From: an uncultured Eubacteriales bacterium
Lineage (GTDB): Bacteria; Bacillota; Clostridia; Oscillospirales; Acutalibacteraceae
Assembly (NCBI GenBank): GCA_934546985.1
Contig: CAKTEE010000007.1
Span: forward strand, 1 to 64,000
Reading direction: 5' to 3'
Length of the DNA: 64,000 bases
Below are positions 16,255 through 25,783 of the stretch, in pieces. The notes under the pieces were generated by a model, which was given only the letters and a program-made list of their open reading frames with translations, was not told where the DNA came from and ran no database searches. Both the position numbers and the translations under genes were made by a program. Each line of letters begins with the position of its first letter. Positions within the stretch are counted from its first letter, which is position 1.

Positions 16255-18477
16255 ATGATGGATAATTATATTGGAAAGCGTCTCGACGGGAGATATGAAA
16301 TACAGGAAATCATCGGCGTCGGCGGGATGGCCGTTGTTTATAAAGCCTATGATAATATTGATGATCGTATTGTCGCCATAAAGATACTTAAGGAAGAATT
16401 TTTAGCAAATGAGGAGTTCCGCCGCCGTTTTAAAAATGAATCCAAGGCGATTGCTGTATTATCTCACCCTAATATTGTTAAGGTTTATGATGTCAGCTTT
16501 GGCGATAAACTCCAATATATCGTTATGGAATACATTGACGGGATTACTTTGAAAGAATACATTGAACAGCAGGGTGGGTTAAAGTGGAAAGAAGCAGTTC
16601 ATTTTACCTGCCAGATTTTAAAAGCTCTTCAGCATGCGCATGATAAGGGGATTGTCCACAGGGATGTAAAACCGCAGAATATTATATTGCTGCAAAATGG
16701 AAATATTAAGGTAACTGATTTTGGTATTGCACGTTTCAGCCGCAGTGATACCCGTACAATGACGGAAAAGGCGATCGGCAGTGTTCATTACATCAGCCCG
16801 GAACAGGCACGCGGTGAGGTTACGGATGAAAAAGCAGATATTTATTCTGTCGGCGTTATGATGTATGAAATGCTGACGGGACAACTGCCGTTCCAGTCTG
16901 ACAGCGCTGTATCTGTTGCTATTATGCAGTTGCAGGCTGACCCACGCAGGCCGCGTGATCTGAATCCTGAAATTCCAATGGGATTAGAGCAGATTACCAT
17001 GCGTGCCATGCAGAAAAATCCCATGGAACGTTATCAGTCAGCTGCAGAAATGCTGCGTGATTTGGATGCATTCCGGCGTAATCCGAACATTATATTTGAA
17101 TATAGTTATTTTGTGGATAATCAACCGACAAAGTATTTGGATCGGGATTTGATTCAACGGAATACTTCTTATGCGGCGCCGGTCCGTGCCCCTCGTCAGC
17201 AAACTGTACAGCCAAGACTGGAAGAAGAGGAATATTATGAGGAAAGGCCCTCTAAAAATAAAACGGTACAAATTTTGACCGGTGTGGCTATTGCAGTTAT
17301 TATTGTACTAATTGCATTTGTTGCTATTGTTTTTGGCGGCAATCTTTTCAGCGGCGGAAAAGCCACTGTAAAATGTCCGGATTTGATTGGAAAGGTTTAT
17401 GAGCAAATTAAAGATGACCCGCAGTATGGCGGAAAATTTAATATCGTTGTAGAGAAAGAAGAGCAGAACAATGAATATCCCGCAGGGCAAATTGTGGATC
17501 AGAATCCGGGAAAAGACCGGATGATTAAGGAAGGCTCAACCATTTCAGTTGTTGTCAGCGCTGGTGCGGATACAAAACCAGTTCCGGATGTTTATAATCA
17601 GACGTTGCGGGATGCAAAAGCACAGTTGATTGCCTCTGGTTTTGAGGTTGCTGAGCAAGAGGTTGCCAGCAAGGATGTAGCGAAAGGTTATGTTATTAAA
17701 ACAGTGCCTGAGAAGGAGCAGAAGGCAGCAGTAGGTTCTACAGTGACCATTTATGTCAGCAAAGGAGAATTGGAGGACGCTGTACCGGTACCGGATATTT
17801 TAAATCTGACCAAAGAAAAGGCAAAGGAAGTTTTGGAGAAAAACGGGCTGAAACTGGGAGAAGCAACCCCTGTCAGCAGTGATCAGCCGGAAGGCATTGT
17901 GCTTTCTCAGGATCCAAAGGATGTTGAAGTCGAAAAAGGTTCTGCAGTGAATATTACGTATAGTAACGGCGACGGCGTTAAACAGGAAGTTTCTGTTACT
18001 GTTACCCTCCCGCTTGCGGGTTCTGCCGGAAGCTATGAAAATGGCAAGTTGCAGGTGTTTATTGATGATGTGGAATTGACTTCAGCAGCAAGTAATGTAA
18101 GGCTTTCCGGTGCTTCTAAAACTCTTATGGTTTCAGGTTCGGGAACCAGTGCTTATGTTGAAATTACTGTGGATAATAATACCATTTATACAGCTACGAT
18201 TGATTTTAAAAATAAACGTATAAAAAGTGAAAAAGTTGTTCCACTGATAAAGATTCCGGATTTGACAGGAAAAAATATTTCAGATGTTAAAAATCAATAC
18301 GGTGCATTGGTTGAAATTGTGGTAGATGAAAGGGAAAGCAATGAGCCGGCAGGTACGGTTGTGAATCAGTCGCCTAAGAGCGGTTTTGTAGGCAAAGGTT
18401 CTGCTCTAAAACTGATTGTGAGCAAGGCAGCAACAACGGTACCGCAAATACAACAGCCAACGCAGGAGGAGCAATGA
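16255..18477 (+). CDS. prkC: PASTA-domain serine/threonine protein kinase
   Basis: 740 residues. Kinase domain about 10-270 with VGGMAVVYKA (glycine loop), the lysine in VAIKIL, HRDVKPQN and DFGIA. One membrane segment lies near 343-362 (VAIAVIIVLIAFVAIVF). Three PASTA repeats follow in tandem (about 375-575), then a region of roughly 75 residues predicted to be beta-rich, then a fourth PASTA repeat (about 660-728). PASTA domains bind muropeptides or lipid II and link wall state or germination to phosphorylation. The break between PASTA 3 and 4 is unusual. The stop overlaps rsgA (ATGA). Confidence 0.95.
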   Translation: MMDNYIGKRLDGRYEIQEIIGVGGMAVVYKAYDNIDDRIVAIKILKEEFLANEEFRRRFKNESKAIAVLSHPNIVKVYDVSFGDKLQYIVMEYIDGITLKEYIEQQGGLKWKEAVHFTCQILKALQHAHDKGIVHRDVKPQNIILLQNGNIKVTDFGIARFSRSDTRTMTEKAIGSVHYISPEQARGEVTDEKADIYSVGVMMYEMLTGQLPFQSDSAVSVAIMQLQADPRRPRDLNPEIPMGLEQITMRAMQKNPMERYQSAAEMLRDLDAFRRNPNIIFEYSYFVDNQPTKYLDRDLIQRNTSYAAPVRAPRQQTVQPRLEEEEYYEERPSKNKTVQILTGVAIAVIIVLIAFVAIVFGGNLFSGGKATVKCPDLIGKVYEQIKDDPQYGGKFNIVVEKEEQNNEYPAGQIVDQNPGKDRMIKEGSTISVVVSAGADTKPVPDVYNQTLRDAKAQLIASGFEVAEQEVASKDVAKGYVIKTVPEKEQKAAVGSTVTIYVSKGELEDAVPVPDILNLTKEKAKEVLEKNGLKLGEATPVSSDQPEGIVLSQDPKDVEVEKGSAVNITYSNGDGVKQEVSVTVTLPLAGSAGSYENGKLQVFIDDVELTSAASNVRLSGASKTLMVSGSGTSAYVEITVDNNTIYTATIDFKNKRIKSEKVVPLIKIPDLTGKNISDVKNQYGALVEIVVDERESNEPAGTVVNQSPKSGFVGKGSALKLIVSKAATTVPQIQQPTQEEQ

Positions 18478-19373
18478 GTAACACACAGGCACAATATCAT
18501 GGTATTATATTAAAAGGTATCGGTGGCTTCTATTATGTAGAGGCCGCCGATGCTGTGTTTGAGTGCAAAGCAAGAGGAATTTTCCGAAAAGAAAAAATAA
18601 CCCCGTTAGTTGGCGATGCAGTTACTTTTACTGTAAATGAAAAAGGCGAAAATACAATTGATTGTATTGCACCACGGAAAAACAGTTTAATTCGTCCGCC
18701 GTTGGCAAACATTGACCAATTATTTATTGTGGTCTCAACCTGTTCTCCGGCTCCAAGCACGCTGGTGATAGATAAGCTTACCGCTATTGCCTGCCGCAAA
18801 GGGATTGAGCCTGTAATTGTAATCAGTAAATCGGATTTAAAGAACGCACAATTTTTGGAAAAAATATACCGCAGCGCCGGTTTTACAGTTGTAGTAGTAT
18901 CCGGTATCACCGGCGAAGGGGTTGACAGCATCCGCCCTTTATTGTGTAATAAAATCAGTGCATTTACGGGAAATTCCGGTGTAGGAAAATCTACTCTGCT
19001 AAATGCCATTGACCCACAGTTAGGGCTTTCTACCGGGGAAATCAGTGAAAAGCTGGGCAGAGGCAGACATACTACCAGGCATTGTGAATTGTTTCGCATT
19101 GCAGGTAATGGTTATGTAGCTGATACCCCTGGATTTTCTTCTTTGGATATGGAACGGTATGAAATTATTATGAAAGATGAGCTTCCGGTGTGTTTTCCGG
19201 ATTTTCGTCCCTATTTGGGGGAATGCAAATTTACATCCTGTTGTCATGTAAATGACAAAGGTTGTGCGATTGTGCAGGCTGTTCATGATGGGAAAATCGA
19301 AAAGTCCCGGCATGAAAGCTATATTGCAATGTACCAGAATGTAAAAGATTTAAAGGAGTGGGAACTAAAATGA
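18474..19373 (+). CDS. rsgA: Ribosome small subunit-dependent GTPase A
   Basis: 299 residues: N-terminal OB fold, then a circularly permuted GTPase with ISKSD (G4) before GNSGVGKST (G1) and DTPGFSS (G3), and a zinc-binding C-terminus (CKFTSCCHVNDKGC). It acts late in 30S subunit assembly. It is translationally coupled to prkC and to thiN by ATGA overlaps. Synteny with the prpC-prkC-rsgA block confirms the call; rpe, which usually follows in Bacillus, is absent here. Confidence 0.95.
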   Translation: MSNTQAQYHGIILKGIGGFYYVEAADAVFECKARGIFRKEKITPLVGDAVTFTVNEKGENTIDCIAPRKNSLIRPPLANIDQLFIVVSTCSPAPSTLVIDKLTAIACRKGIEPVIVISKSDLKNAQFLEKIYRSAGFTVVVVSGITGEGVDSIRPLLCNKISAFTGNSGVGKSTLLNAIDPQLGLSTGEISEKLGRGRHTTRHCELFRIAGNGYVADTPGFSSLDMERYEIIMKDELPVCFPDFRPYLGECKFTSCCHVNDKGCAIVQAVHDGKIEKSRHESYIAMYQNVKDLKEWELK

Positions 19374-19993
19374 GCCGTTGTGTTGTGTTATGTGCCGCAC
19401 CGGTCAGTGATGACGCCTGTCTTGCACAGGAGATATTGCCTGACGACTATTTAATATGTGTGGACGGCGGTATGAAGCATGCACAACGGATTGAGTGCGA
19501 ACCTCAGCTTTGGGTGGGAGATTTTGATTCTGCGCCTTTTGAGCAGACGGGAATTGAAACTCTGCGTCATCCACCGGAAAAGGATGATACAGATACCATG
19601 CTTGCGGTAATGGAAGGAATTCAGCGTGGGTTTCGTGAATTTTTGCTGCTTGCGGCAACAGGTGGGCGTATGGATCATACCATAGCTAATCTGATGGTGC
19701 TGGATTATCTGAAAACACAGGGCTTATCCGGTACAATTAAAGATGAAAAAAATACATTGTTTATGATTCATAACGAAGCGGTTACTTTACCGCGTAAATC
19801 CGGTTGGAAATTTTCAGTTTTTCCTTGGGGAGGAGATGCAGAAGGTATTTTTATTAGAAATGCCGTTTACAATGTGGAAAATTTTGTGATGCATTGTTCT
19901 TATCCCTCTGGTGTCAGCAATGAATTTGCAGATGGCCCGGCTGAAATTGGTGTTGCACAGGGAACACTTTTAATTTGCCTTTCCAGAGATTAA
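19370..19993 (+). CDS. thiN: Thiamine diphosphokinase
   Basis: 207 residues with the family motifs CVDGGMKHA, LWVGDFDSAP, DDTDTMLAV and GGRMDHTIANL. It converts thiamine to thiamine diphosphate with ATP. ATG 19370 overlaps the rsgA stop. Position between rsgA and spoVM matches yloS/thiN of B. subtilis. The C-terminal domain (FADGPAEIGVAQGTLLI) completes the normal length. Confidence 0.93.
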   Translation: MSRCVVLCAAPVSDDACLAQEILPDDYLICVDGGMKHAQRIECEPQLWVGDFDSAPFEQTGIETLRHPPEKDDTDTMLAVMEGIQRGFREFLLLAATGGRMDHTIANLMVLDYLKTQGLSGTIKDEKNTLFMIHNEAVTLPRKSGWKFSVFPWGGDAEGIFIRNAVYNVENFVMHCSYPSGVSNEFADGPAEIGVAQGTLLICLSRD

Positions 19994-20015
19994 ATATCGT
20001 TTGCTTTCTTTGCCG

Positions 20016-20038
20016 CCGGGAGTAATCCCGGTTTTTTT
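20016..20038 (+). terminator. Intrinsic terminator after thiN
   Basis: CCGGGA and TCCCGG form a six-pair stem with a four-base loop, followed by seven T. It closes the long housekeeping transcript before the sporulation genes. Confidence 0.8.
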
Positions 20039-20148
20039 ATTGTTTTTTTGTAATGAACAAGTATTTTTGTAACACATCTTTACCGTATGCGTATACTGGT
20101 AACAGAAGCAGAGAAATAGCTGCTGATACGCGGCTGGGGGTGGCAAGA

Positions 20149-20292
20149 ATGAAAAGAGTAGCAGGCTCTAAGGGATTTTGGTGTGTAGCTTTCGGCCTTG
20201 GGCTGTTAGTGTCATCATGGTGCCCTGCAAGACTGCTCATAATCATTATGTCCCTGATGATTATAATTCTTGGCTGTTCCAGGTGCAGATAA
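20149..20292 (+). CDS. Small hydrophobic protein upstream of spoVM
   Basis: 47 residues: a short basic N-terminus (MKRVAGSKGFW) and two hydrophobic stretches (VAFGLGLLVSS and LLIIIMSLMIIILG) around a Pro, ending CSRCR. The start ATG follows GGGGGTGG. The frame extends upstream to 20053 but that part is not protein-like. It lies 15 bases before spoVM. I do not recognise a characterised family; similar small two-helix proteins occur in this position in other Clostridia as far as I recall. It may be a membrane protein made in the same sporulation window. Confidence 0.6.
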   Translation: MKRVAGSKGFWCVAFGLGLLVSSWCPARLLIIIMSLMIIILGCSRCR

Positions 20293-20307
20293 TTGGGAGG
20301 TAGCGAT

Positions 20308-20391
20308 ATGAAAGTAGTAGTGGTTAAAAGTCCAAAATTTATCGGCGGTATCCTTCGTCTCATTTTTCATATTAAAAAAGAAGCGCTGTAA
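20308..20391 (+). CDS. spoVM: Stage V sporulation protein SpoVM (27 residues)
   Basis: The short frame starts MKVVVVKSPKFIGGILRLIF and ends KKEAL, closely matching B. subtilis SpoVM (a 26-residue amphipathic helix containing LPKFLGGI). SpoVM recognises the convex forespore membrane and anchors the SpoIVA coat base. GGGAGG lies eight bases before the ATG. The position after thiN mirrors B. subtilis, where spoVM follows yloS and rpmB. The gene is far below usual ORF length cut-offs. It is the clearest sign that the organism forms spores. Confidence 0.9.
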   Translation: MKVVVVKSPKFIGGILRLIFHIKKEAL

Positions 20392-20415
20392 TCCCGGCAT
20401 CGGTAATCCTCCAAC

Positions 20416-20444
20416 CGGCTCGAATATTCGGGCCGTTTTGTTTT
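20416..20444 (+). terminator. Intrinsic terminator after spoVM
   Basis: An eight-pair GC-rich stem (20416-20423 with 20428-20435, one G-T pair) with a four-base loop is followed by TTTTGTTTT. No gene is seen between here and 20590; GGGGAGG of the next gene lies at its end. Confidence 0.8.
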
Positions 20445-20589
20445 GCCTATATTGCAGCAGGCAATGGCATGACCATGCTTTTTTTCGCATATGTTATATT
20501 GTCTTGATTTTTTTATTACAGCCACTTTTTTGTTTTCTAATAGGGAAATAAATTATAAAAGTTTATGCTGCAGGACGGGGAGGAACATT

Positions 20590-21408
20590 ATGGTGGCGTT
20601 TCTTTATCTATATGAAGAAAAAAGAGGGGTATTTTCCCGTATAAAAAGACGGTTTCATAAAGTTCTGCCGGAGATTCAACAAGTTCCGGTGGAAGGCGGT
20701 TTGCCGTTTTTTATTATACATACGCCGGTATTCAAAGGAGAAATTCCGTGGGAAGAAATTTCAGATATTGTCCGTATCAATCATTTAAACCTTGTGTTGC
20801 CTGATGATGTGGCTTTACCTAAACAGGAACGTTTGCCATTATTTCAAATGGAAGAATTTCCAAGGTTGGTTGGTTATTATACTTTTCTATCTTTGCTTGA
20901 GCATTTTAAACAGCCGCCGATGAAAAGAAGTGTTGGCGTTGTTGACCTTCGGGGAAGTTTTGTAAATGAATATGCAAGTTTAATTGACCTTGCAGGAGAT
21001 ATTACAATTATTACGAGCCGCCCTTATCTTTATGAAAATTTAAAGGAGTGGGCGTTGGAACAGCATGGCGCGGCGATTCAGGTCAGCGGAGATATTCGCC
21101 GTATTGAAAGATACCGGACGGTTTATCTTCCAAACGGTTTGATGTTAGAGGTTCCTGGCGGGGGCGGAATTTTTTCTTCCAAAAGTACAGCAGTTAAAAA
21201 CCGCAGGGTAGTTACAGGTAAGGAAATACGTTTGCCAGAAGAGTATCAGGCGCTTCTCCCACAGGGATATGACCCATTCATTTTTGCCGCAGTTTTATAT
21301 GAGCAGTGCAATGTGAAAACATTGAATGGACTGACTTATCAAAAATATCTGTTAAACGATAATGAAATAAACCTTTTTGACGCACTAAGTGTGCTTGGCG
21401 GCACTTGA
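20590..21408 (+). CDS. Uncharacterised protein between spoVM and greA
   Basis: 272 residues from ATG 20590, chosen because GGGGAGG precedes it; an open frame runs further upstream without protein-like content. I do not recognise the family. There is no signal peptide or membrane segment. The middle (SVGVVDLRGSFVNEYASL, then DITIITSRPYLYENL) alternates beta strands and helices like a Rossmann-type fold, and a glycine-rich turn (VPGGGGIF) follows. It has no partner gene in a tight operon. A sporulation or envelope role is only suggested by location. Confidence 0.65.
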   Translation: MVAFLYLYEEKRGVFSRIKRRFHKVLPEIQQVPVEGGLPFFIIHTPVFKGEIPWEEISDIVRINHLNLVLPDDVALPKQERLPLFQMEEFPRLVGYYTFLSLLEHFKQPPMKRSVGVVDLRGSFVNEYASLIDLAGDITIITSRPYLYENLKEWALEQHGAAIQVSGDIRRIERYRTVYLPNGLMLEVPGGGGIFSSKSTAVKNRRVVTGKEIRLPEEYQALLPQGYDPFIFAAVLYEQCNVKTLNGLTYQKYLLNDNEINLFDALSVLGGT

Positions 21409-21433
21409 CAGGGGAATTTCCATTTTATATAAT
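21405..21433 (+). promoter_or_regulatory. Consensus sigma-A promoter for greA
   Basis: TTGACA (21405-21410) and TATAAT (21428-21433) are both perfect with an ideal 17-base spacer. The -35 overlaps the stop of the preceding gene. greA starts 45 bases downstream. Confidence 0.85.
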
Positions 21434-21477
21434 ATGAGTATTGCCTTTGTAACAGCGTTGAAAGGATGAAGTGATTT

Positions 21478-21951
21478 ATGCCAAAAGAAATACTATTGAC
21501 GGATGACGGCTTACGCGCGTTGGAAGAGGAATTGGAAGAACTCAAAACCGTCAAACGTAAGGAAATATCTGAAAAAATTAAAGTAGCGCTTTCTTTCGGT
21601 GACCTCTCGGAAAATAGTGAATATGATGAGGCCAAAAACGACCAGGGTAAGTTGGAGTCCCGCATCGCTGAAATTGAAGAAATGCTTAAAAATGTCCGTG
21701 TACTGGATGATGACGACGTGACCAATGAAACGGTTAGCGTTGGTTCCCGCGTAAAAGTACGCGATATTGAATATGATGAAATTGTAACCTATCAGATTGT
21801 AGGTTTTACACAGGCTGACCCGGATGAAGGAAGAATTTCTGATGAATCCCCTGTGGGTATGGCATTGTTGGGGCATAAAGTGGGCGAAACGGTGGAAGCG
21901 GAAGTCCCGTCCGGTGTGCTGTCCTTTGAAATTTTGGAAATCTCAAGGTAA
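21478..21951 (+). CDS. greA: Transcription elongation factor GreA
   Basis: 157 residues: N-terminal antiparallel coiled coil (to about residue 75) with the tip residues in [13 protein letters not shown] that enter the polymerase secondary channel, and a C-terminal FKBP-like domain ([18 protein letters not shown]). It stimulates transcript cleavage in backtracked polymerase. ATG 21478 follows AAAGGATG. The lysS gene follows after 65 bases; greA-lysS linkage is common in Firmicutes. Confidence 0.95.
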   Translation: MPKEILLTDDGLRALEEELEELKTVKRKEISEKIKVALSFGDLSENSEYDEAKNDQGKLESRIAEIEEMLKNVRVLDDDDVTNETVSVGSRVKVRDIEYDEIVTYQIVGFTQADPDEGRISDESPVGMALLGHKVGETVEAEVPSGVLSFEILEISR

Positions 21952-22016
21952 TTTTAAAGGCAGGGGATATCGGTCCCTTGCCTTATTTATTTAAAATGGA
22001 ATTTGGAGTGTGTGGA

Positions 22017-23531
22017 ATGGCCGAAAATCAGAATATAGAAAATCAGGTAGAAGAAGCAGCGGAAGAAAATTTAAATGAATTGCGCCAAATACGTGTGGAC
22101 AAGCTAAAAGTTTTACAGGAGCAGGGGAAAGATCCATTTCAAATTACAAAATCTGAGCAGACTCATATTTCCAGTGAAATATTGGAGAATTTTGAGTCTT
22201 TGGAAAATACAGATGTGGCTGTTTGCGGACGTATTATCGCATGGCGTGACATGGGTAAAGCGAATTTTATTGTTATATCTGACCGTGCAGGTAAAATTCA
22301 AGTGTATGTTCGCATTAATGATATTGGAGAAGAAGCTTTTGCTGAATTTAAAAAATGGGATATTGGTGATATTATAGAAGTCAAAGGTTTTGTGTTCCGT
22401 ACCCGTAGGGGGGAGATTTCTATTCATGCAAAATCTCTTCGGCTTCTTTCTAAATCTCTGCTTCCGTTGCCGGAAAAATTCCATGGTTTAAAGGATATGG
22501 ATACCCGTTACCGTCAGCGTTACGTAGATTTAATCGTTAACCCTGAGGTGAAGGATACATTTATAAAAAGAAGCAAGATTATTACATCCATGCGAAGTTA
22601 TCTGGATAGTATTGGCTTTGTGGAAGTAGAGACCCCTGTGCTTAATACCATAGCCGGCGGTGCAGCGGCAAGGCCGTTTATTACACACCATAATACTTTA
22701 AACTTAGATATGTTCCTGCGTATTGCGCCGGAGCTTTACCTGAAACGCCTGATTGTCGGCGGTATGGAGAAGGTTTATGAAATTGGCCGTCAATTCCGCA
22801 ACGAAGGTATGGATTACAAACATAATCCTGAATTTACGACGATTGAGTTATATGAAGCTTATACGGATTATTACGGCATGATGGATATTACCGAAGAACT
22901 TATCAGAAATGCGGCTAAAGCCGCTTGCGGAGAACTGAAAGTGACTTATCAGGGTACAATAGTAGATTTAGAATCTCCATTCCGCAGGTTGACTATGATT
23001 GATGCAGTCAAGGAATATGCAAATGTAGATTTCATTTCTTTTAAAGGTAATAATGACAAGGCGGTCGAAATTGCAAAAGAACGCGGACTGGAAGTGAAGG
23101 AAGGTTCTTGTTGGGGCGATATTCTTAACATGTTCTTTGAAGAATTTGTGGAAGATAAGTTAATTCAGCCCACTTTCATTATGGATTATCCGGTAGAAGT
23201 TTCTCCTCTAACAAAACGCAAGCCTGACTGTCCTGAATTGACGGAACGGTTTGAATTATTTATCACTGCCCGTGAATTCGCAAATGCCTATTCCGAGTTG
23301 AACGACCCCATTGACCAATATGAACGTTTTAAGCGTCAGGCAGCGCTGCGTGAAGCAGGTGATGATGAAGCAAATATGCTGGATGAAGATTTTGTAACTG
23401 CACTGGAATACGGTATGCCGCCTACCGGCGGTATGGGTATGGGAATCGACAGACTTGCCATGTTGTTGACAGATAGTGCAACCATTCGTGATGTTCTGTT
23501 GTTCCCGACAATGAAGCCTGTGGACAAATAA
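22017..23531 (+). CDS. lysS: Lysyl-tRNA synthetase, class II
   Basis: 504 residues. Domains: N-terminal OB-fold anticodon-binding domain (about 60-170) and a class II catalytic domain with the motif 1 region near [10 protein letters not shown], motif 2 [18 protein letters not shown], and motif 3 [14 protein letters not shown]. It charges tRNA-Lys. ATG 22017 is chosen by alignment to the usual MAEN-type start; the upstream in-frame ATG at 21978 lies in the leader. Confidence 0.95.
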   Translation: MAENQNIENQVEEAAEENLNELRQIRVDKLKVLQEQGKDPFQITKSEQTHISSEILENFESLENTDVAVCGRIIAWRDMGKANFIVISDRAGKIQVYVRINDIGEEAFAEFKKWDIGDIIEVKGFVFRTRRGEISIHAKSLRLLSKSLLPLPEKFHGLKDMDTRYRQRYVDLIVNPEVKDTFIKRSKIITSMRSYLDSIGFVEVETPVLNTIAGGAAARPFITHHNTLNLDMFLRIAPELYLKRLIVGGMEKVYEIGRQFRNEGMDYKHNPEFTTIELYEAYTDYYGMMDITEELIRNAAKAACGELKVTYQGTIVDLESPFRRLTMIDAVKEYANVDFISFKGNNDKAVEIAKERGLEVKEGSCWGDILNMFFEEFVEDKLIQPTFIMDYPVEVSPLTKRKPDCPELTERFELFITAREFANAYSELNDPIDQYERFKRQAALREAGDDEANMLDEDFVTALEYGMPPTGGMGMGIDRLAMLLTDSATIRDVLLFPTMKPVDK

Positions 23532-23634
23532 ACCGCGTATTTATGCGGGCTTGCGGAGATAAAGCAATACAAAAATCTTACACCCTACACCATTTTGTGC
23601 AGAGATGAAAAAATCGCATAATTAACAGAATGAA

Positions 23635-23665
23635 TGGGCAGTCTCAATCGAGATTGCCCATTTTT
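23635..23665 (+). terminator. Intrinsic terminator after lysS
   Basis: An 11-pair stem (23635-23645 with 23650-23660, one G-T pair) with loop AATC is followed by five T. Confidence 0.85.
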
Positions 23666-23711
23666 GAAATAAAAAGAAATGCAAATAATGAAGCTGCGAA
23701 GGAGATAAATT

Positions 23712-24068
23712 ATGGGTTTATTTAGCAAATTCAAAAAAGAAAAAACATCGGTTGATTGGAGCAATGCATATACTGCAACACCAAAATTCTATGTCAAACT
23801 AGATGATAGTTCTTTTGGAGCAATAGCATTAACAGAAGGAACGGAAACAATTCTACCTAAAATGCCGCAGAGTGAATATGCTGTAGACGGAAAGCAAGTA
23901 GCAAATTGGAAAATGGTACTTGTAAGTACAACGAAAGATAATATTATTGGGGGGTGTGATTATTTTAGAGCATTAAAGAAATTAGAAAAATATACATTAG
24001 ATTTTAATGAAAATAACATTTTAATTAAAGGCTTGTCTTTAGATGAATTAGAAACTATTGTGGAATAG
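23712..24068 (+). CDS. Uncharacterised small protein
   Basis: 118 residues, ATG behind GGAGATAAATT. The N-terminus MGLFSKFKKEK is typical of small cytosolic proteins of mobile or accessory regions; the rest is mixed alpha/beta with no recognised motif, signal peptide or membrane segment. It starts the accessory cluster between lysS and the DUF308 gene and is lysine-, asparagine- and threonine-rich compared with the housekeeping genes. Function is unknown. Confidence 0.55.
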   Translation: MGLFSKFKKEKTSVDWSNAYTATPKFYVKLDDSSFGAIALTEGTETILPKMPQSEYAVDGKQVANWKMVLVSTTKDNIIGGCDYFRALKKLEKYTLDFNENNILIKGLSLDELETIVE

Positions 24069-24086
24069 AAAACAACCGCTTCCTAT

Positions 24087-24480
24087 TTGCTAAATTGCCC
24101 TTTGAGAGAGGAGAAATCCTTTTCTTCATATAATAAAGCCATAGGAAGGAGAGGATTTGGTATAAGTAATCTTTTATCAGAAGTACATTCGGAGCTTGGT
24201 TTGGAATGGTCAGAGAGAAACCGGTCGGTTACGCCGGATAAAATAACCTATGGCTCAAATAAAATTGTTAAGAAAGCACTTTGGAAGTGCAAGTATGGTC
24301 ACGAATGGGAGGCTTCGATAAAAAGCCAGACAATAAACGGCACGGATTGTGTATTGCTCCCACAATAAGGTGTTGGAGAGATTTGATGATTTTGCTTCTC
24401 AAATACCGGAGGTATCCGCCGAATGGTCGGAGAAAAACTATTCTCTATTGCCTACTATGGGTTACACTGTTTACGAATAA
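24087..24480 (+). pseudogene. Zinc-ribbon repeat protein, frameshifted
   Basis: The first frame carries a Probable-zinc-ribbon unit (LGLEWSERNRSVTPDKITYGSN, then LWKCKYGHEWEASI). Just before its second Cys pair (around 24345) the frame is lost. The next frame continues the same fold as YCSHNKVLERFDDFASQI then EVSAEWSEKNYSLLPTM, the start of the next repeat, which itself stops early at 24480. The family normally has many such repeats of about 60 residues. This is therefore a remnant of one longer gene with a frameshift and 3' truncation, and its natural start is not visible. Confidence 0.75.
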
Positions 24481-24554
24481 AAAAGTAGGAAACAACGAAT
24501 CATTGGAAGTTGTGTGCCTTTAACAGATAAAGCGAACTAAAGGAGGGGCGAATA

Positions 24555-25115
24555 ATGGGCAATGTAATAGAATTTGCTAACAGAGAAGAATTTAGAAAAT
24601 GGCTTTATGATCATTGCCTGTCAAATGCTGGTGTTTGGCTTTTATTCGGCAAAGTTGGCGGACCGAAAACGATAAAAGCAGCAGAAGCGCTTGAAGAGGC
24701 TCTCTGTTTTGGTTGGATTGATGGTCAGATGAAAAGTATCGACGATAAAACGTATAAGAAATATTTTTCAATGCGTCGGGAGAAGAGCAAGTGGTCAGAG
24801 AAAAATAAAGCATTGGTTAAAACCCTCGAAGAACGGGGACTTATGACCGATTTTGGCAGAAAGAAAATTGAAGAAGCTAAGAAAAACGGTCAGTGGGACG
24901 CTCAAAACTCTATAGTAGTGACTGAAGAACAGATTGCTCAGCTGTCTGCCCTGCTCAAAGAATATGAGCCTGCCAGCACTAATTTTGAGGCTATGTCCCC
25001 ATCTGTAAAGAAAACCTACACGCGGGCATATTTGAATGCAAAGACAGATGACGGACGGGAAAAGCGGATTGCTTGGATGGTGGACAGGCTCAATAAAAAT
25101 TTAAAACCGATGTAA
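24555..25115 (+). CDS. YdeI/OmpD-associated family protein
   Basis: 186 residues. Characteristic segments are FRKWLYDHCLSNAGVWLLF, EALCFGWIDGQ, and SKWSEKNKALVKTL; the C-terminal part has the usual YTRAYLNAK...RKRIAWMV-like pattern. Family members are small cytosolic proteins linked to peptide or bacteriocin tolerance in some bacteria, but biochemistry is not settled. ATG 24555 follows AAGGAGGGG. It is the first intact gene of a four-gene plus-strand accessory cluster. Confidence 0.75.
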   Translation: MGNVIEFANREEFRKWLYDHCLSNAGVWLLFGKVGGPKTIKAAEALEEALCFGWIDGQMKSIDDKTYKKYFSMRREKSKWSEKNKALVKTLEERGLMTDFGRKKIEEAKKNGQWDAQNSIVVTEEQIAQLSALLKEYEPASTNFEAMSPSVKKTYTRAYLNAKTDDGREKRIAWMVDRLNKNLKPM

Positions 25116-25179
25116 GGGTCAGTGTCCAGTGTTGGGATTACATCTAATTACAAATTGAGAAAAAGCGTATGGAGGTATC

Positions 25180-25731
25180 ATGAAAGGATTTAACCGACAA
25201 AATCAATTGTTTTCACTCTGTGGGCTGAATTGCGGTCTTTGTCCCATGTTTTTGAATAAATATTGCCCTGGCTGTGGTGGCGGCGAAGGCAATCAATCGT
25301 GCAAAATCGCAAGATGCAGCATGGAACATGATGGTGTAGAATACTGCTTTCAATGCGGTGAATACCCGTGCCCTAAATACGAGTATATCGACGATTTTGA
25401 TTCCTTTATTACACATCTCCGCCGAAAGGCCGATTTGGAAAAGGCCAGACAGTCAGGAATAGAAGCCTACAATGCGGAGCAGGTGGAAAAGACAAAAATA
25501 TTGAACATTCTCCTGACGGGTTATAATGCTGGCCGCCAAAAGAGCATGTTTTGTGCAGCAGTCAACCTGTTAGATCTGCAGGAACTGCGTGAGGTGTTAA
25601 ATCAAATTGAAAAGAGGCCAGATGTGGAAACATGGACACTCAAAGAAAAAAGTGATTTTGTAGTGGGACTGCTTCAGGAGGCGGCGAAAAAGAAAGACAT
25701 TAATTTGAAGTTGCGCAAGAAAAAGCGATGA
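25180..25731 (+). CDS. DUF3795 cysteine-rich protein
   Basis: 183 residues. The N-terminal third is cysteine-rich (CGLNCGLCPMF, CPGCGGG, CFQCGEYPC), the pattern of the DUF3795 family and likely a zinc or iron-sulfur site; the rest is helical. ATG 25180 follows TGGAGGTATC. DUF3795 genes are frequent in gut Clostridia next to other small stress-type genes, and no function has been shown. The C-terminus is strongly basic (KLRKKKR). Confidence 0.75.
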   Translation: MKGFNRQNQLFSLCGLNCGLCPMFLNKYCPGCGGGEGNQSCKIARCSMEHDGVEYCFQCGEYPCPKYEYIDDFDSFITHLRRKADLEKARQSGIEAYNAEQVEKTKILNILLTGYNAGRQKSMFCAAVNLLDLQELREVLNQIEKRPDVETWTLKEKSDFVVGLLQEAAKKKDINLKLRKKKR

Positions 25732-25783
25732 TTAAGACACTGCAATTGTTATTTGTCAGTACATAGGAGACGGGAGTGGATAT

